The position numbers were made by a program, and so were the translations under genes. From assembly GCF_900102195.1 (NCBI RefSeq), contig NZ_FNBE01000012.1:62001-126000 (forward strand): a DNA stretch of 64,000 nucleotides, read 5' to 3'. Each line of letters begins with the position of its first letter. Positions within the stretch are counted from its first letter, which is position 1. Origin of the DNA: Pseudonocardia oroxyli. GTDB lineage: Bacteria > Actinomycetota > Actinomycetes > Mycobacteriales > Pseudonocardiaceae. The notes under the pieces were generated by a model. The model had not been told where the DNA came from and did no database searches. It saw only the letters and a program-made list of their open reading frames with translations. Shown here piece by piece: positions 42,135 to 51,008 of the stretch.

Positions 42135-42769
42135 TGCGCCCGGCCGAGCGCGGCGCGGTCACCGTCGAGGCGGCGATCGCCCTCGCCGCACTGACCCTGG
42201 TGCTCCTCGCCGCGCTCGGCTCGCTCAGCGCGGTCGGGGCGGCGGTGCGCTGCCAGGACGCGGCGCGCGAGCTCGCCCGGCTCACCGCCCGCGGTGACGA
42301 CCGGGCCCACCAGGCCGCCGCGGCGGTCGCCCCGGCGGGCGCGACGCTGGAGGTGAGCACCGTCGGCGACGAGATCCGCGCGCAGGTGACCGCCGCCCCG
42401 ATCGGTGTGCTCCCCGTGCGGATCAGCGGCTCGGCCCTCGCGATCCGCGAGCCCGGCGCTCTCGACGCGGGGATCTCCGGGCCCGGAGCCCTCGATCCGG
42501 ACGCCCCCAATCGCGGAACCGCGGAGCCCGACGTCGCCGAGCCGGGCGCCGCCGAGTCGAGCGTCGCTGAGCCAGGCGCTCTCGATCCCGGCGCCCCGAA
42601 TCCCGGCGCCTCAGTTCCCGACGGCGCCGAGCCAGGCGCTGTCGATCTCGGCGCCCCAGACCCGGGCGCCCCCGACCCCGACCCGCTCGATCCCGACGCG
42701 CTCGACCCCGGAACCCCGGATCCCAGCGCACGCGATCTCGGGGCGTTCGACTCGGCCGGGCTCCGATGA
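42134..42769 (+). CDS. TadE-like pseudopilin with repetitive acidic C terminus
   Basis: 211 residues. The TadE core is ERGAVTVEAAIALAALTLVLL then LGSLSAVGAAVRCQDAARELARLTARGD. After ~residue 100 the sequence becomes a degenerate repeat of E/D-PGA-x-DPGAP units (EPGALDPGAPNPGAS, DLGAPDPGAPDPDPLDPDALDPG). This tail of ~110 residues is absent from typical family members. Overlaps both neighbours by 1-4 nt. Confidence 0.8.
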   Translation: MRPAERGAVTVEAAIALAALTLVLLAALGSLSAVGAAVRCQDAARELARLTARGDDRAHQAAAAVAPAGATLEVSTVGDEIRAQVTAAPIGVLPVRISGSALAIREPGALDAGISGPGALDPDAPNRGTAEPDVAEPGAAESSVAEPGALDPGAPNPGASVPDGAEPGAVDLGAPDPGAPDPDPLDPDALDPGTPDPSARDLGAFDSAGLR

Positions 42770-43578
42770 ATCCGGGCGCGCCCGACCATGGCGCGGCGAC
42801 GGTGTGGGCGGCGACGGCCGCGGCGCTCCTGCTCGCGGTCACCGCGCTGCTGCTGGACGTCGGCTCGGCGGTGGTGGCCCGCCACCGCGCCCAGGCCGCC
42901 GCGGACCTCGCCGCCCTCGCGGCCGCGGGCGACCCCGTCGAGGGTGAACGCGTCGCGTGCGCGGCGGCGGAGCGGGTGGTGAGCGCCATGGACGGGCGGC
43001 TCGCCGCCTGCGCCCTCGACGGCTGGGACGCCCTGGTCGAGGTCCGCGTCGAGCGTCCCTGGTCGCTGCTCACGCGCTCCGCCGCGACCGCCAGGGCGCA
43101 CGCCGGACCGGTCGACGGCCCGTCGGCGCCACCGGCTCCGGCGCCGCCGCCGACCCCCGGCGCTCCCACCGAGCCGGAACCAGGTCCCGAGCCGGAGAGC
43201 GGCGGGTCACCGGCCGCGGCGTTCCCGGCCGGGCCCGCACTGCGCCGAGTCCGCCGGGCCCGGCCCACGTCCGCCGCCCCGAACCGAGGGTTGATCCACA
43301 TTCCGGGAGCCGAACGGTCGGAAATCGACCGCCCGCCTCCCCACGGACGGATCATGGACCGCGTCGCGGGCCTCCCGGGCGTCCCGGGCGTCGCGGGCCT
43401 CCCGGGCCTCCCGGGCGTCGCGGGCCTCCCGGGCCTCCCGGGCCTCCCGGGCGTCCCGGGCCTCGCGGGCGTCGCGGGCCTCGCGGGCCTCGCGGGCGTC
43501 CGTGGCGTCGTCGCGGGCCTCGCGGGACGGACGGGCTCGGCGTGCGACGGCACCCCGCCGGACCGCCCTCGCGACGGG
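42766..43578 (+). CDS. TadG-like (Rv3657c-type) secretion-locus protein, 3' end undefined
   Basis: Starts ATG 42766 (MNPGAPDHGAATVWAATAAALLLAVTALLL), one transmembrane helix, then AAADLAALAAAGDPVEGERVACAAAERVV, the normal helicase/secretion-neighbourhood TadE-like core to about residue 115. After that the frame passes a Pro-rich linker and a Gly-X-Y repeat and never meets a stop: it stays open across the antisense of the next two genes into hppA (49617). The end given here is only the limit before the convergent helicase gene. A frameshift in the repeat or an unrecorded stop is likely. Confidence 0.6.
43362..43530. repeat. 9-bp minisatellite encoding Gly-X-Y
   Basis: About 15 tandem 9-bp units (CCTCCCGGG, CGTCCCGGG, CGTCGCGGG, CCTCGCGGG), decaying after ~43497. 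In the tadG-like frame this gives GLP, GVP, GVA and GLA triplets, a collagen-like run of ~50 residues. On the other strand it is outside the helicase gene, whose stop is at 43579. Confidence 0.9.
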
Positions 43579-46059
43579 TCAGTGCGCCGCCAGCGCCTGG
43601 AGCACGATGTCCAGCACCCGCACCGCGCCCGCCTTGTCCAGCGGGTTGTTGCCGTTGCCGCACTTGGGCGACTGCACACAGGACGGGCAGCCCGTGCGGC
43701 AGCCGCAGTCCCGGATGGCCGCCCGGGTCGCCCGCAGCCAGCGCTCCAGGACCGCGTGCCCCCGCTCGGCGAGCCCGGCGCCGCCCGGGTGTCCGTCGTG
43801 GACGAACACGGTGGGCAGCCCGGTGTCGGGGTGCAGCGCCGTGGACAGCCCGCCGATGTCCCAGCGGTCGCAGATCGCGAACAGCGGCAGCAGCCCGATC
43901 GCCGCGTGCTCCGCCGCGTGCAGGGCGCCGGGGATGCGGGCCGGGTCCAGGCCGGCGTCCGCGAGCGCGGCGTCGTCGACCGTGTACCAGACCGCCCGCG
44001 TCTCCAGCTCCTGCGCGGGCATGTCCAGCGGCACGGTCTCCAGCACGGCACCGTCTGCGGCCCGGCGCTGGTAGGCCACGACCTGCCCGGTCACCCGCAC
44101 GTCCCCGAAGTACACCGACACCGGCCCGTGGTCGCTGCGGGACCGGACGGCGACGACGTCGACGTCCGCGGTCGACCGGGCGTCGGTGCGCCAGTCCGGC
44201 TCCTCCTGGTGCAGGAGCGCCACCCCGGCGTCGAGGTCGAGATCGTCGACCACGTAGCTCTCACCGCGGTGCAGGTACACGGCGCCGGGGTGCACGGTCC
44301 CGGGGGCGGAGGCACCGTCGACCGTGCCGAGCATCCGGCCCGTGCCCGCCTCGACCAGCGCGACCTGGCCCAGCCCGGAGCCCCGGATGTCGACCGACGC
44401 AGCGGGCTGCTCCCGCGTCGAGGGCCAGAACCACCCCGTCGGGCGGCGGCGCAGCACGCCGTCCTCGACCAGCTCGTCGAGGAGTTGCGCCGCAGGTCGG
44501 CCCCCGAACACGGCGGCCACGTCCGCTTCGGTGATCGGCAGTTCGGCCGCGGCGCACACGAGCTGCGGGGCCAGCACGTACGGGTTGGTGGGGTCCAGTA
44601 CACAGCTCTCGACCGGTGCGCCGATCAGGGCCCGCGGGTGGTGCACGAGGTAGGTGTCCATGGGGTCGTCGCGGGCCACCAGGACGACCAACGCCTCGTC
44701 CGACGCCCGGCCCGCCCGGCCCGCCTGCTGCCAGAAGGAGGCACGGGTGCCGGGGAACCCGGCGACGATCACCGCGTCCAGCCCGGCGATGTCCACGCCG
44801 AGCTCGAGGGCGTTGGTGGTGGCCACCCCGAGCAGCTCGCCGCTCATCAGCGCGGCCTCCAGCTCGCGCCGCTCTTCGGGCAGGTACCCGCCGCGGTAGG
44901 CGGAGATCCGCTCCACGAGGTCGCGGTCGACGTCCGCGACGAGCCGCTGCGCCCCCAGCGCGGTCGTCTCCGCGCCGCGGCGCGAGCGGACGAAGGCCAG
45001 GCTGCGGGCGCCCTCCAGGACGAGGTCGGCCAGCATCCGGGAGGACTCGGTCGACGCGGGCCGGCGCACCGGTGCCCCGTTCTCCCCGGTCAGCTCGGGG
45101 AGCAGCGGGGGTTCCCAGAGGGCGACGGTCCGACCGGCGCTGGGCGAGCCGTCCTCGGTCACCGCCGTCACGGAGCGGCCGGTGAGCGCACAGGCGTGCT
45201 CGGCGGGCCGGGCCACGGTCGCGGAGGCCAGCACGATCACGGGTTCGGCGCCGTAGCGGCGGGCCACCCGGAGCAGCCTGCGCACCAGCAGCGCGACGTG
45301 CGAGCCGAACACCCCGCGGTAGGTGTGGCACTCGTCGACCACGATCACGCTGAGCCTGCGCAGGAACTGCGCCCATCGGCCGTGGCGGGGCAGCACCGAG
45401 CGGTGCAGCATGTCCGGGTTGCTGAGGATCCAGCGGCCGTGGTGACGGATCCAGTCCCGCTCGTCCATCGGGGTGTCCCCGTCGAGCGTCGCCGGACGCA
45501 TCGCGGGGAGGTCGAGCTCGCGCAGCGTGCGGAGCTGGTCGGCGGCCAAGGCCTTCGTGGGCGCGAGGTAGAGGGCCGTGGCCCGCGGGTCGGTCACCAG
45601 CCGGGTGAGCACCGGCAGCTGGTAGACCATCGACTTGCCGGACGCCGTGCCGGTCGCCACCACCACGTCCCGCCCGGCGTGCGCCAGCTCCGCCCCCTCG
45701 ACCTGGTGACTCCAGGGCCGCGCGACGCCGATCCGCCCGAACGCCTCGACGACCTCGGGCGGCGCCCACCCCGGCCAGTCGACGCTTCGGCCCGGGCGGG
45801 GCGGCAGTCGCACGGCGTGGCGCAGCGGGTTCAGCGGGTCGGCGGGCTCGCCTGCGGTGTCGGGTCCGTCCAGGGGCGGCAGCTCGCCCGAGGGCCCGAG
45901 CTCGAGGACCGGCGCGGCCGGGTCCACCCCCGACCCCGCGAGCACCCGCCCGAGCAGCTCCAGGCCGCGGGCGGAGCGGACCACCGGCGCGGCGGGCTCG
46001 ACGATCCGCTGGTCATGCACGTCGTCGAGGCTCGCACACACCCCCGACAGCTCGCGCAC
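43579..46059 (-). CDS. MrfA-like DEAD/DEAH-box helicase with Cys-cluster C terminus
   Basis: 826 residues. Walker A-like motif Ia/I in VVATGTASGKSMVYQLP, DExH-type motif II VIVVDECHTYRG, motif III VLASATVARP, motif V GVATTNALELGVDIAGLDAVI, motif VI QQAGRAGRAS. The C-terminal cluster CGCRTGCPSCVQSPKCGN is the DUF1998/MZB metal site of MrfA, a helicase that acts in mitomycin-type damage repair in Bacillus. Widespread in actinobacteria at this site, next to the Tad locus. Convergent with the tadG-like gene. Confidence 0.93.
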   Translation of the reverse strand: MRELSGVCASLDDVHDQRIVEPAAPVVRSARGLELLGRVLAGSGVDPAAPVLELGPSGELPPLDGPDTAGEPADPLNPLRHAVRLPPRPGRSVDWPGWAPPEVVEAFGRIGVARPWSHQVEGAELAHAGRDVVVATGTASGKSMVYQLPVLTRLVTDPRATALYLAPTKALAADQLRTLRELDLPAMRPATLDGDTPMDERDWIRHHGRWILSNPDMLHRSVLPRHGRWAQFLRRLSVIVVDECHTYRGVFGSHVALLVRRLLRVARRYGAEPVIVLASATVARPAEHACALTGRSVTAVTEDGSPSAGRTVALWEPPLLPELTGENGAPVRRPASTESSRMLADLVLEGARSLAFVRSRRGAETTALGAQRLVADVDRDLVERISAYRGGYLPEERRELEAALMSGELLGVATTNALELGVDIAGLDAVIVAGFPGTRASFWQQAGRAGRASDEALVVLVARDDPMDTYLVHHPRALIGAPVESCVLDPTNPYVLAPQLVCAAAELPITEADVAAVFGGRPAAQLLDELVEDGVLRRRPTGWFWPSTREQPAASVDIRGSGLGQVALVEAGTGRMLGTVDGASAPGTVHPGAVYLHRGESYVVDDLDLDAGVALLHQEEPDWRTDARSTADVDVVAVRSRSDHGPVSVYFGDVRVTGQVVAYQRRAADGAVLETVPLDMPAQELETRAVWYTVDDAALADAGLDPARIPGALHAAEHAAIGLLPLFAICDRWDIGGLSTALHPDTGLPTVFVHDGHPGGAGLAERGHAVLERWLRATRAAIRDCGCRTGCPSCVQSPKCGNGNNPLDKAGAVRVLDIVLQALAAH

Positions 46060-46065
46060 ACGGGC

Positions 46066-47022
46066 TCATCCCACCGGGACCGCGCCCGCCAGCGTCGCGG
46101 CGAGCGCGCGAGCGACCGTGTCCAGGCCTGCGCGGGCGTCCGCCCACCCCGCGGCGCGGGGCTGGGTGCTGAGCAGCGACACGACGAACCGCGACCCGGC
46201 ACCGACCACCCCGGCGCTGTGCAGGTAGTACCGCTGACCGAAGCAGCACATCCAGCCCTGCTTCGCCGCCACGGGCCCGGCGCCGTCCGCCAGTCCCGGC
46301 GCGAGCAGCCCGAAGTCCTGGGCGAACCCGTCGCGCGCCACCGCGGGCACCGACCCCAGCGCGTCCATGATCAGGTCGCGGTCGGGCCCCGGCATCGCCA
46401 GCACGTGGTCGTAGACCCGCAGGTGATCCTCCGCAGACACGAGCATCTCGCCCCACTGCGAGGGGTCGGCCGGATCGCGGGTGGCCGAGAGCCCGAGCCG
46501 CCCGGCCACCCGGGAGGCGGCGTGCGCACCGTCGAAGCGCGACCACAACGCGTTCATCGCCGCGTCGTCGCTGGGTCCGAGTGCCCGGCGGAGCAGGGCG
46601 AGGTCGGCGTCGCCGACCTCGAGGCCCTCGGTGCGGCGGTCCAGCACGTCGACGGCCACCACCAGCTTCGACAGCGAGGCGGCGTAGGTGGGCTCCGCCG
46701 CGGCGCCCGCGGAGGCCCACTCCCCAAGCTCCCGGTCGAGCACCGCGATCCGCAGGTCCAGACCCTGCACGACCGCGGCGGCCGTGGTGGCCGAGAGAAC
46801 GGCGGCCGCGGCGGTCCCCCGCTCCGGCTCCGGCTCGGGTTCCGGCTCCCGGGGGACGAGCGCGAGCAGCCTCGCGAGCTCGGCCTCGGGCACCGCGGCC
46901 AGTCCGACGGAGAGGTCCGAGACACCCGAATCGCCGGGTGGCGCCCCGAGGAGCGCCGGCGCGGAAGTCGCCGGCGCGCTCAGCAACAGCGGCCCCATCG
47001 CCAGAACGACCCCGACGGCCAC
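46066..47022 (-). CDS. Secreted serine beta-lactamase-like/transpeptidase-fold protein
   Basis: 318 residues from GTG 47022. Signal peptide-like start (VAVGVVLAMGPLLLSAPATSAPA). The SxxK nucleophile motif is in AASLSKLVVAVDVL, a KxG-like motif in VAAKQGWMCCFG. It lacks a clear SDN (the second motif reads MNALWSRFDG). Similar to LppW/Rv2905-like serine hydrolases of mycobacteria. A paired Cys (MCCF) follows the third motif. Probably outside the membrane; enzyme activity unknown. Confidence 0.75.
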   Translation of the reverse strand: MAVGVVLAMGPLLLSAPATSAPALLGAPPGDSGVSDLSVGLAAVPEAELARLLALVPREPEPEPEPERGTAAAAVLSATTAAAVVQGLDLRIAVLDRELGEWASAGAAAEPTYAASLSKLVVAVDVLDRRTEGLEVGDADLALLRRALGPSDDAAMNALWSRFDGAHAASRVAGRLGLSATRDPADPSQWGEMLVSAEDHLRVYDHVLAMPGPDRDLIMDALGSVPAVARDGFAQDFGLLAPGLADGAGPVAAKQGWMCCFGQRYYLHSAGVVGAGSRFVVSLLSTQPRAAGWADARAGLDTVARALAATLAGAVPVG

Positions 47023-47310
47023 CAGGCCGATCCGGCGAGTCCCGCTGACGGTGCGGCCTCGGTGGTAGATCTCTCAAGCATCCGGCAGGCATCGGCACCC
47101 GGCAACCGCACGACTGTGTTGTCGATCACCTCACCCTGTCGACGGGGGGAGTGGTGTGGATCTCAATTGCGACATCGGCCACACTCTGCGTGTGCATCCG
47201 GCGGCCGCACCGTCGCGGCGGTCGGGTGCCGACGACGTCAGGGCTGCCGTCGCGCGATCTCCACGGCTCGACAGGTCTCACTGACGCACTGCGACGCAAC
47301 AGGAGGTCGG

Positions 47311-49617
47311 ATGACCGTGCCCGCTTTGGGGCTCGAGCTGGGATCGGGGGATCGGATCGTCGTCGGCGTGGTCGCCGTCGTCGCCCTCGCGGCCCTGGCC
47401 ATCGGCTATAAGCTGCTCCGAGAAGTACTCAGCGCCGACCCCGGCACCCCCGAGATGCAGAGGATCGGCGAGGCGGTCCAGGAGGGCGCCCAGGCCTACC
47501 TCAGACGGCAGTTCAAGACGCTCGGCATCTTCGTCGTGATCGTCTTCCTGCTGCTCTTCGCGCTCCCCGCCGACGACATCGGCGAACGGATAGGCCGGTC
47601 GATCTTCTTCGTGATCGGCGCCGGGTTCTCGGCGGCCATCGGCTACCTCGGCATGTGGCTGGCCACGCGCGCCAACATCCGCGTCGCCTCCGCCTCGCGC
47701 GAGGCGGGCGGCCGCGAGAAGGCGACCCGGATCGCGTTCCGCACCGGCGGCGTCGTCGGCATGTTCACCGTCGGCCTCGGCCTGTTCGGCGCGGCGCTCG
47801 TCGTGCTCGTCTACGCGGGCCAGGCGCCCAAGGTGCTGGAGGGCTTCGGCTTCGGCGCGGCGCTGCTCGCCATGTTCATGCGAGTCGGCGGCGGCATCTT
47901 CACCAAGGCCGCGGACGTCGGCGCCGACCTGGTCGGCAAGGTCGAGCAGGGCATCCCGGAGGACGACCCGCGCAACGCCGCGACCATCGCGGACAACGTG
48001 GGTGACAACGTCGGCGACTGTGCGGGCATGGCGGCGGACCTCTTCGAGTCCTACGCGGTCATGCTCGTCGCTGCGCTGATCCTCGGCACCGCGGCGTTCG
48101 GCCTGCAGGGGCTGCTGTTCCCGTTGATCATCCCGGCGATCGGGGTGCTGACGGCGGTGCTCGGCGTGTACATCACCCGGACCCGCGTCGGCGAGGGCAG
48201 CCTGACGACGATCAACCGCAGCTTCTACATCTCGGCGGGCGTGTCCGCGGTGCTGTGCGCGATCGCCGCGTTCGTCTACCTGCCGGGCACCTGGGCGGGG
48301 CTGAGCAACCCGACCGACTCCTCGGTCGTCGCGGACATGGGCGGGGCGGACCCGCGGATCATCGCGACCATCGCCGTGATCATCGGCATCGTGCTGGCCG
48401 CGGCCATCCTCAAGCTGACCGGGTACTTCACCGGCACCGAGGACAAGCCCGTGCAGGACGTCGGCAAGTCCTCGCTGACCGGCGCCGCGACCGTCATCCT
48501 GTCCGGCATCTCGATCGGCTTCGAGTCCGCGGTCTACACCGCCCTCGTGATCAGCGCGGCCGTCTTCGGGGCGTTCACGCTCGCCACGGGGTCGATCACG
48601 GTGGCGTTGTTCGCCGTGGCCCTCGCGGGCACCGGCCTGCTGACCACGGTCGGCGTGATCGTCGCGATGGACACCTTCGGCCCCGTCGCCGACAACGCGC
48701 AGGGCATCGCGGAGATGTCCGGGGACGTCGAGGGCGAGGGTGTCGACATCCTCACCGAGCTCGACGCCGTCGGGAACACCACGAAGGCGATCACCAAGGG
48801 CATCGCGATCGCCACGGCGGTGCTCGCGGCGACCGCCCTGTTCGGGTCCTACCGGGACGCGATCAGCCAGGCGTTGAGCAAGGCGGGCGTGGCCCTCGAG
48901 GACGCGGGCACCGCGTTCGCCAACGAGGTGTTCTCGCCGAACACGCTGGTCGGCGTGATCATCGGCGCGTCGGTCGTCTTCATGTTCTCCGGGCTGGCGG
49001 TCAACGCCGTCACCCGTGCGGCGGGCGCCATCGTGTTCGAGGTGCGTCGCCAGTTCCGGGAGAACCCCGGGATCATGGAGGGCACGGTCCGCCCCGAGTA
49101 CGGGCGCGTCGTGGACATCTGCACCCGGGACTCGCTGCGCGAGCTGGCCACCCCCGGCCTGCTGGCGATCTTCGCGCCGATCGCGGTCGGCTTCGGCCTG
49201 GGCGTCGGCCCGCTCGCGGGCTACCTGGCCGGGGCGATCGCCTGCGGCACCCTGATGGCGATCTTCCTCGCCAACTCCGGTGGTGCCTGGGACAACGCGA
49301 AGAAGCTCGTCGAGGACGGCAACCACGGCGGCAAGGGCTCCCCGGCCCACGAGGCCACGGTCATCGGCGACACCGTCGGCGACCCGTTCAAGGACACCGC
49401 GGGCCCGGCCATCAACCCGCTGATCAAGGTGATGAACCTGGTCTCGGTGCTCATCGCGCCCGCCGTCGTGCTGTTCAGCGTCGGCGACAGCGCCTCGGCA
49501 CCGGTGCGGATCATCATCGCGCTCGTGGCCGTCGCGGTGATCGTCGCGGCGATCACGGTGTCCAAGCGGCGCACCTCCTCCATCCAGGAGACCCCGGCGG
49601 ACAGCCCCGTCGCCTAG
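47311..49617 (+). CDS. hppA: Membrane-bound H+-translocating pyrophosphatase (K+-independent type)
   Basis: 768 residues from ATG 47311, behind AGGAGG. About 16 transmembrane segments. PPi-binding segments include GGGIFTKAADVGADLVGKVE, the acidic EDDPRNAATIADNVGDNVGDCAG, and NSGGAWDNAKK. GNTTKAITKG has Lys where K+-dependent enzymes have Ala, so it should be K+-independent. Pumps protons using pyrophosphate. No gene upstream is co-directional for 250 bp. Confidence 0.97.
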   Translation: MTVPALGLELGSGDRIVVGVVAVVALAALAIGYKLLREVLSADPGTPEMQRIGEAVQEGAQAYLRRQFKTLGIFVVIVFLLLFALPADDIGERIGRSIFFVIGAGFSAAIGYLGMWLATRANIRVASASREAGGREKATRIAFRTGGVVGMFTVGLGLFGAALVVLVYAGQAPKVLEGFGFGAALLAMFMRVGGGIFTKAADVGADLVGKVEQGIPEDDPRNAATIADNVGDNVGDCAGMAADLFESYAVMLVAALILGTAAFGLQGLLFPLIIPAIGVLTAVLGVYITRTRVGEGSLTTINRSFYISAGVSAVLCAIAAFVYLPGTWAGLSNPTDSSVVADMGGADPRIIATIAVIIGIVLAAAILKLTGYFTGTEDKPVQDVGKSSLTGAATVILSGISIGFESAVYTALVISAAVFGAFTLATGSITVALFAVALAGTGLLTTVGVIVAMDTFGPVADNAQGIAEMSGDVEGEGVDILTELDAVGNTTKAITKGIAIATAVLAATALFGSYRDAISQALSKAGVALEDAGTAFANEVFSPNTLVGVIIGASVVFMFSGLAVNAVTRAAGAIVFEVRRQFRENPGIMEGTVRPEYGRVVDICTRDSLRELATPGLLAIFAPIAVGFGLGVGPLAGYLAGAIACGTLMAIFLANSGGAWDNAKKLVEDGNHGGKGSPAHEATVIGDTVGDPFKDTAGPAINPLIKVMNLVSVLIAPAVVLFSVGDSASAPVRIIIALVAVAVIVAAITVSKRRTSSIQETPADSPVA

Positions 49618-49648
49618 GCGGATCACACCTGCCCGTTCGGCGACCGAT

Positions 49649-49683
49649 GAGGCCGCTCGTCCCGCTTCGGGGCGGGCGGCCTC
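49649..49683 (+). terminator. Terminator of hppA
   Basis: GAGGCCGC (49649-49656) pairs with GCGGCCTC (49676-49683), with an inner G/C-rich stem (CCCGCTTCGGGG). It follows the hppA stop by 31 bp. Confidence 0.7.
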
Positions 49684-49748
49684 GTTCGTCCGGGTCGCCC
49701 CCGCTACCGTCCGGGTGCCGAACAGCGGGGGGCGGACTCGGAGGACGG

Positions 49749-50288
49749 ATGACGACACGGTGGGCCCGTAGGACCGCGACGGCGGCGGTGGTCGCCTGTG
49801 GTCTGCTGGTCGCGGGCTGCGGCGGCGCGGACGAGCAGGCGACGATCGACTGGACGAACGGCCTGTGCGGCTCGTACGCGACGTTCCGGGAGGCCGCGCT
49901 CGTCGGGCCCGCCCCGGCGACCGATCCGGAGGGCCAGGCCCGCAGCCTCGCGGCCTACCTCGGCGACACGGCCTCGGCGCTGGACACCTCGCTCGCGGAC
50001 CTCGACGGCCTCGGCGCCTCCCCCGTCGAGGGCGGGGACCAGGCGGTCACGAAGTTCCGCGACCAGCTCACCCGCTACCGGGACGCGTTCCGCCAGGCGC
50101 ACACCCAGGTCCAGGGACTGGACCTGGACTCGCGGACGCTGCCGCGGGACATGGAGGGCGCGGTCGCGCCCGTCCTGGCGTTGCAGGACACCGATCAGGA
50201 CCCCCTCGCCGGCCTGGACTCGGCGGTCACGAACGCCGCGGCCAAGGCTCCCGCCTGCCAGGACCTCTCCCGGCTCAGCGGCAGCTGA
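49749..50288 (+). CDS. Lipoprotein, unknown
   Basis: 179 residues. Lipobox LLVAGC at the signal peptide end (MTTRWARRTATAAVVACGLLVAGC). The mature part starts GGADEQATIDWTNGLCGSY, is helical, and has a second Cys late (APACQDLS), so a disulphide is possible. Paralogous to the next gene: both show 'W.NGLCG/W.DKVCG', a repeated 'P..GG...V..F/A' and a final 'PAC..L'. Function unknown, likely envelope. Confidence 0.8.
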   Translation: MTTRWARRTATAAVVACGLLVAGCGGADEQATIDWTNGLCGSYATFREAALVGPAPATDPEGQARSLAAYLGDTASALDTSLADLDGLGASPVEGGDQAVTKFRDQLTRYRDAFRQAHTQVQGLDLDSRTLPRDMEGAVAPVLALQDTDQDPLAGLDSAVTNAAAKAPACQDLSRLSGS

Positions 50289-50360
50289 GCCGACGGGCGC
50301 TCGCGAAGGCCGCCCGCCGTGGCCTAGTGTCGGGCGGCCCACTCGTCACCGGAGGTTCTC

Positions 50361-50951
50361 GTGCAGCGCCCGTCCCGGCTCGTCGCCGCAGTCCTGCTCG
50401 GCGGACTGCTGTCCGTCGGCGGGTGCGCCAGCGCCGTCGCCGGTGTGCCCCGGGCCGATCCGGCCCCCCAGCCGACCGCGGGCCGCGGGGCCGATCCCGT
50501 GGCCTGGGTGGACAAGGTGTGCGGCGCGGTACTCACGTTCACCGGGCCGGTGCTCGCCCAGCCGAACTTCGACGGGGCCGACCTGCCGGGCATCAAGCAG
50601 CGGCTGTCGGACTACCTCGCGGGCGCCGAGACCGGCCTGCAGCAGAGCCGCGACCAGCTCGGGCAGGTCGGGTCGGCGCCGGTCGGCGGCGGCGACGACA
50701 TCGTCGCCCGGGCCACGGCGGGCCTGGAGAAGCTGCAGAGCGACATCAGCGCCGCGAAGGCCAAGGTCGACGCGTCGGACCCGAACAACGTGCCCGCCTT
50801 CCAGGCCGCGCTCGGCGAGACCCAGACCAGCCTCGCGCAGGTCACGGCGCCGGACGTGCTCGGTGACCTGCGCACCTCCCCGCGGCTGGCCAAGGCCGTC
50901 GACCAGGCCCCGGCCTGTGGGCAGCTGCAGGCGGCCAGCACCCCCCGGTAG
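50361..50951 (+). CDS. Lipoprotein, paralogue of preceding gene
   Basis: 196 residues from GTG 50361. Lipobox LLSVGGC. The mature part resembles the preceding lipoprotein: WVDKVCGAVLTFTGPVL, IKQRLSDYLAGAETGLQQSRDQLGQVGSAPVGGGDDIVARA, QAPACGQLQ. Tandem duplication is likely. Helical, Pro-rich near the N terminus. Confidence 0.8.
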   Translation: MQRPSRLVAAVLLGGLLSVGGCASAVAGVPRADPAPQPTAGRGADPVAWVDKVCGAVLTFTGPVLAQPNFDGADLPGIKQRLSDYLAGAETGLQQSRDQLGQVGSAPVGGGDDIVARATAGLEKLQSDISAAKAKVDASDPNNVPAFQAALGETQTSLAQVTAPDVLGDLRTSPRLAKAVDQAPACGQLQAASTPR

Positions 50952-51008
50952 CGCTCGTTCGAGCGAGTCCCGCGACACGGATCGAACAGATGTTCTAGTC
51001 TGCGCGAC

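Noticed and set aside
42766..49617. A single 2283-codon plus-strand ORF
   Set aside because: Its middle is antisense to a clear helicase gene and a serine hydrolase gene, and its last 768 codons are hppA with its own ATG and ribosome site. Such long antisense frames are common at this G+C.
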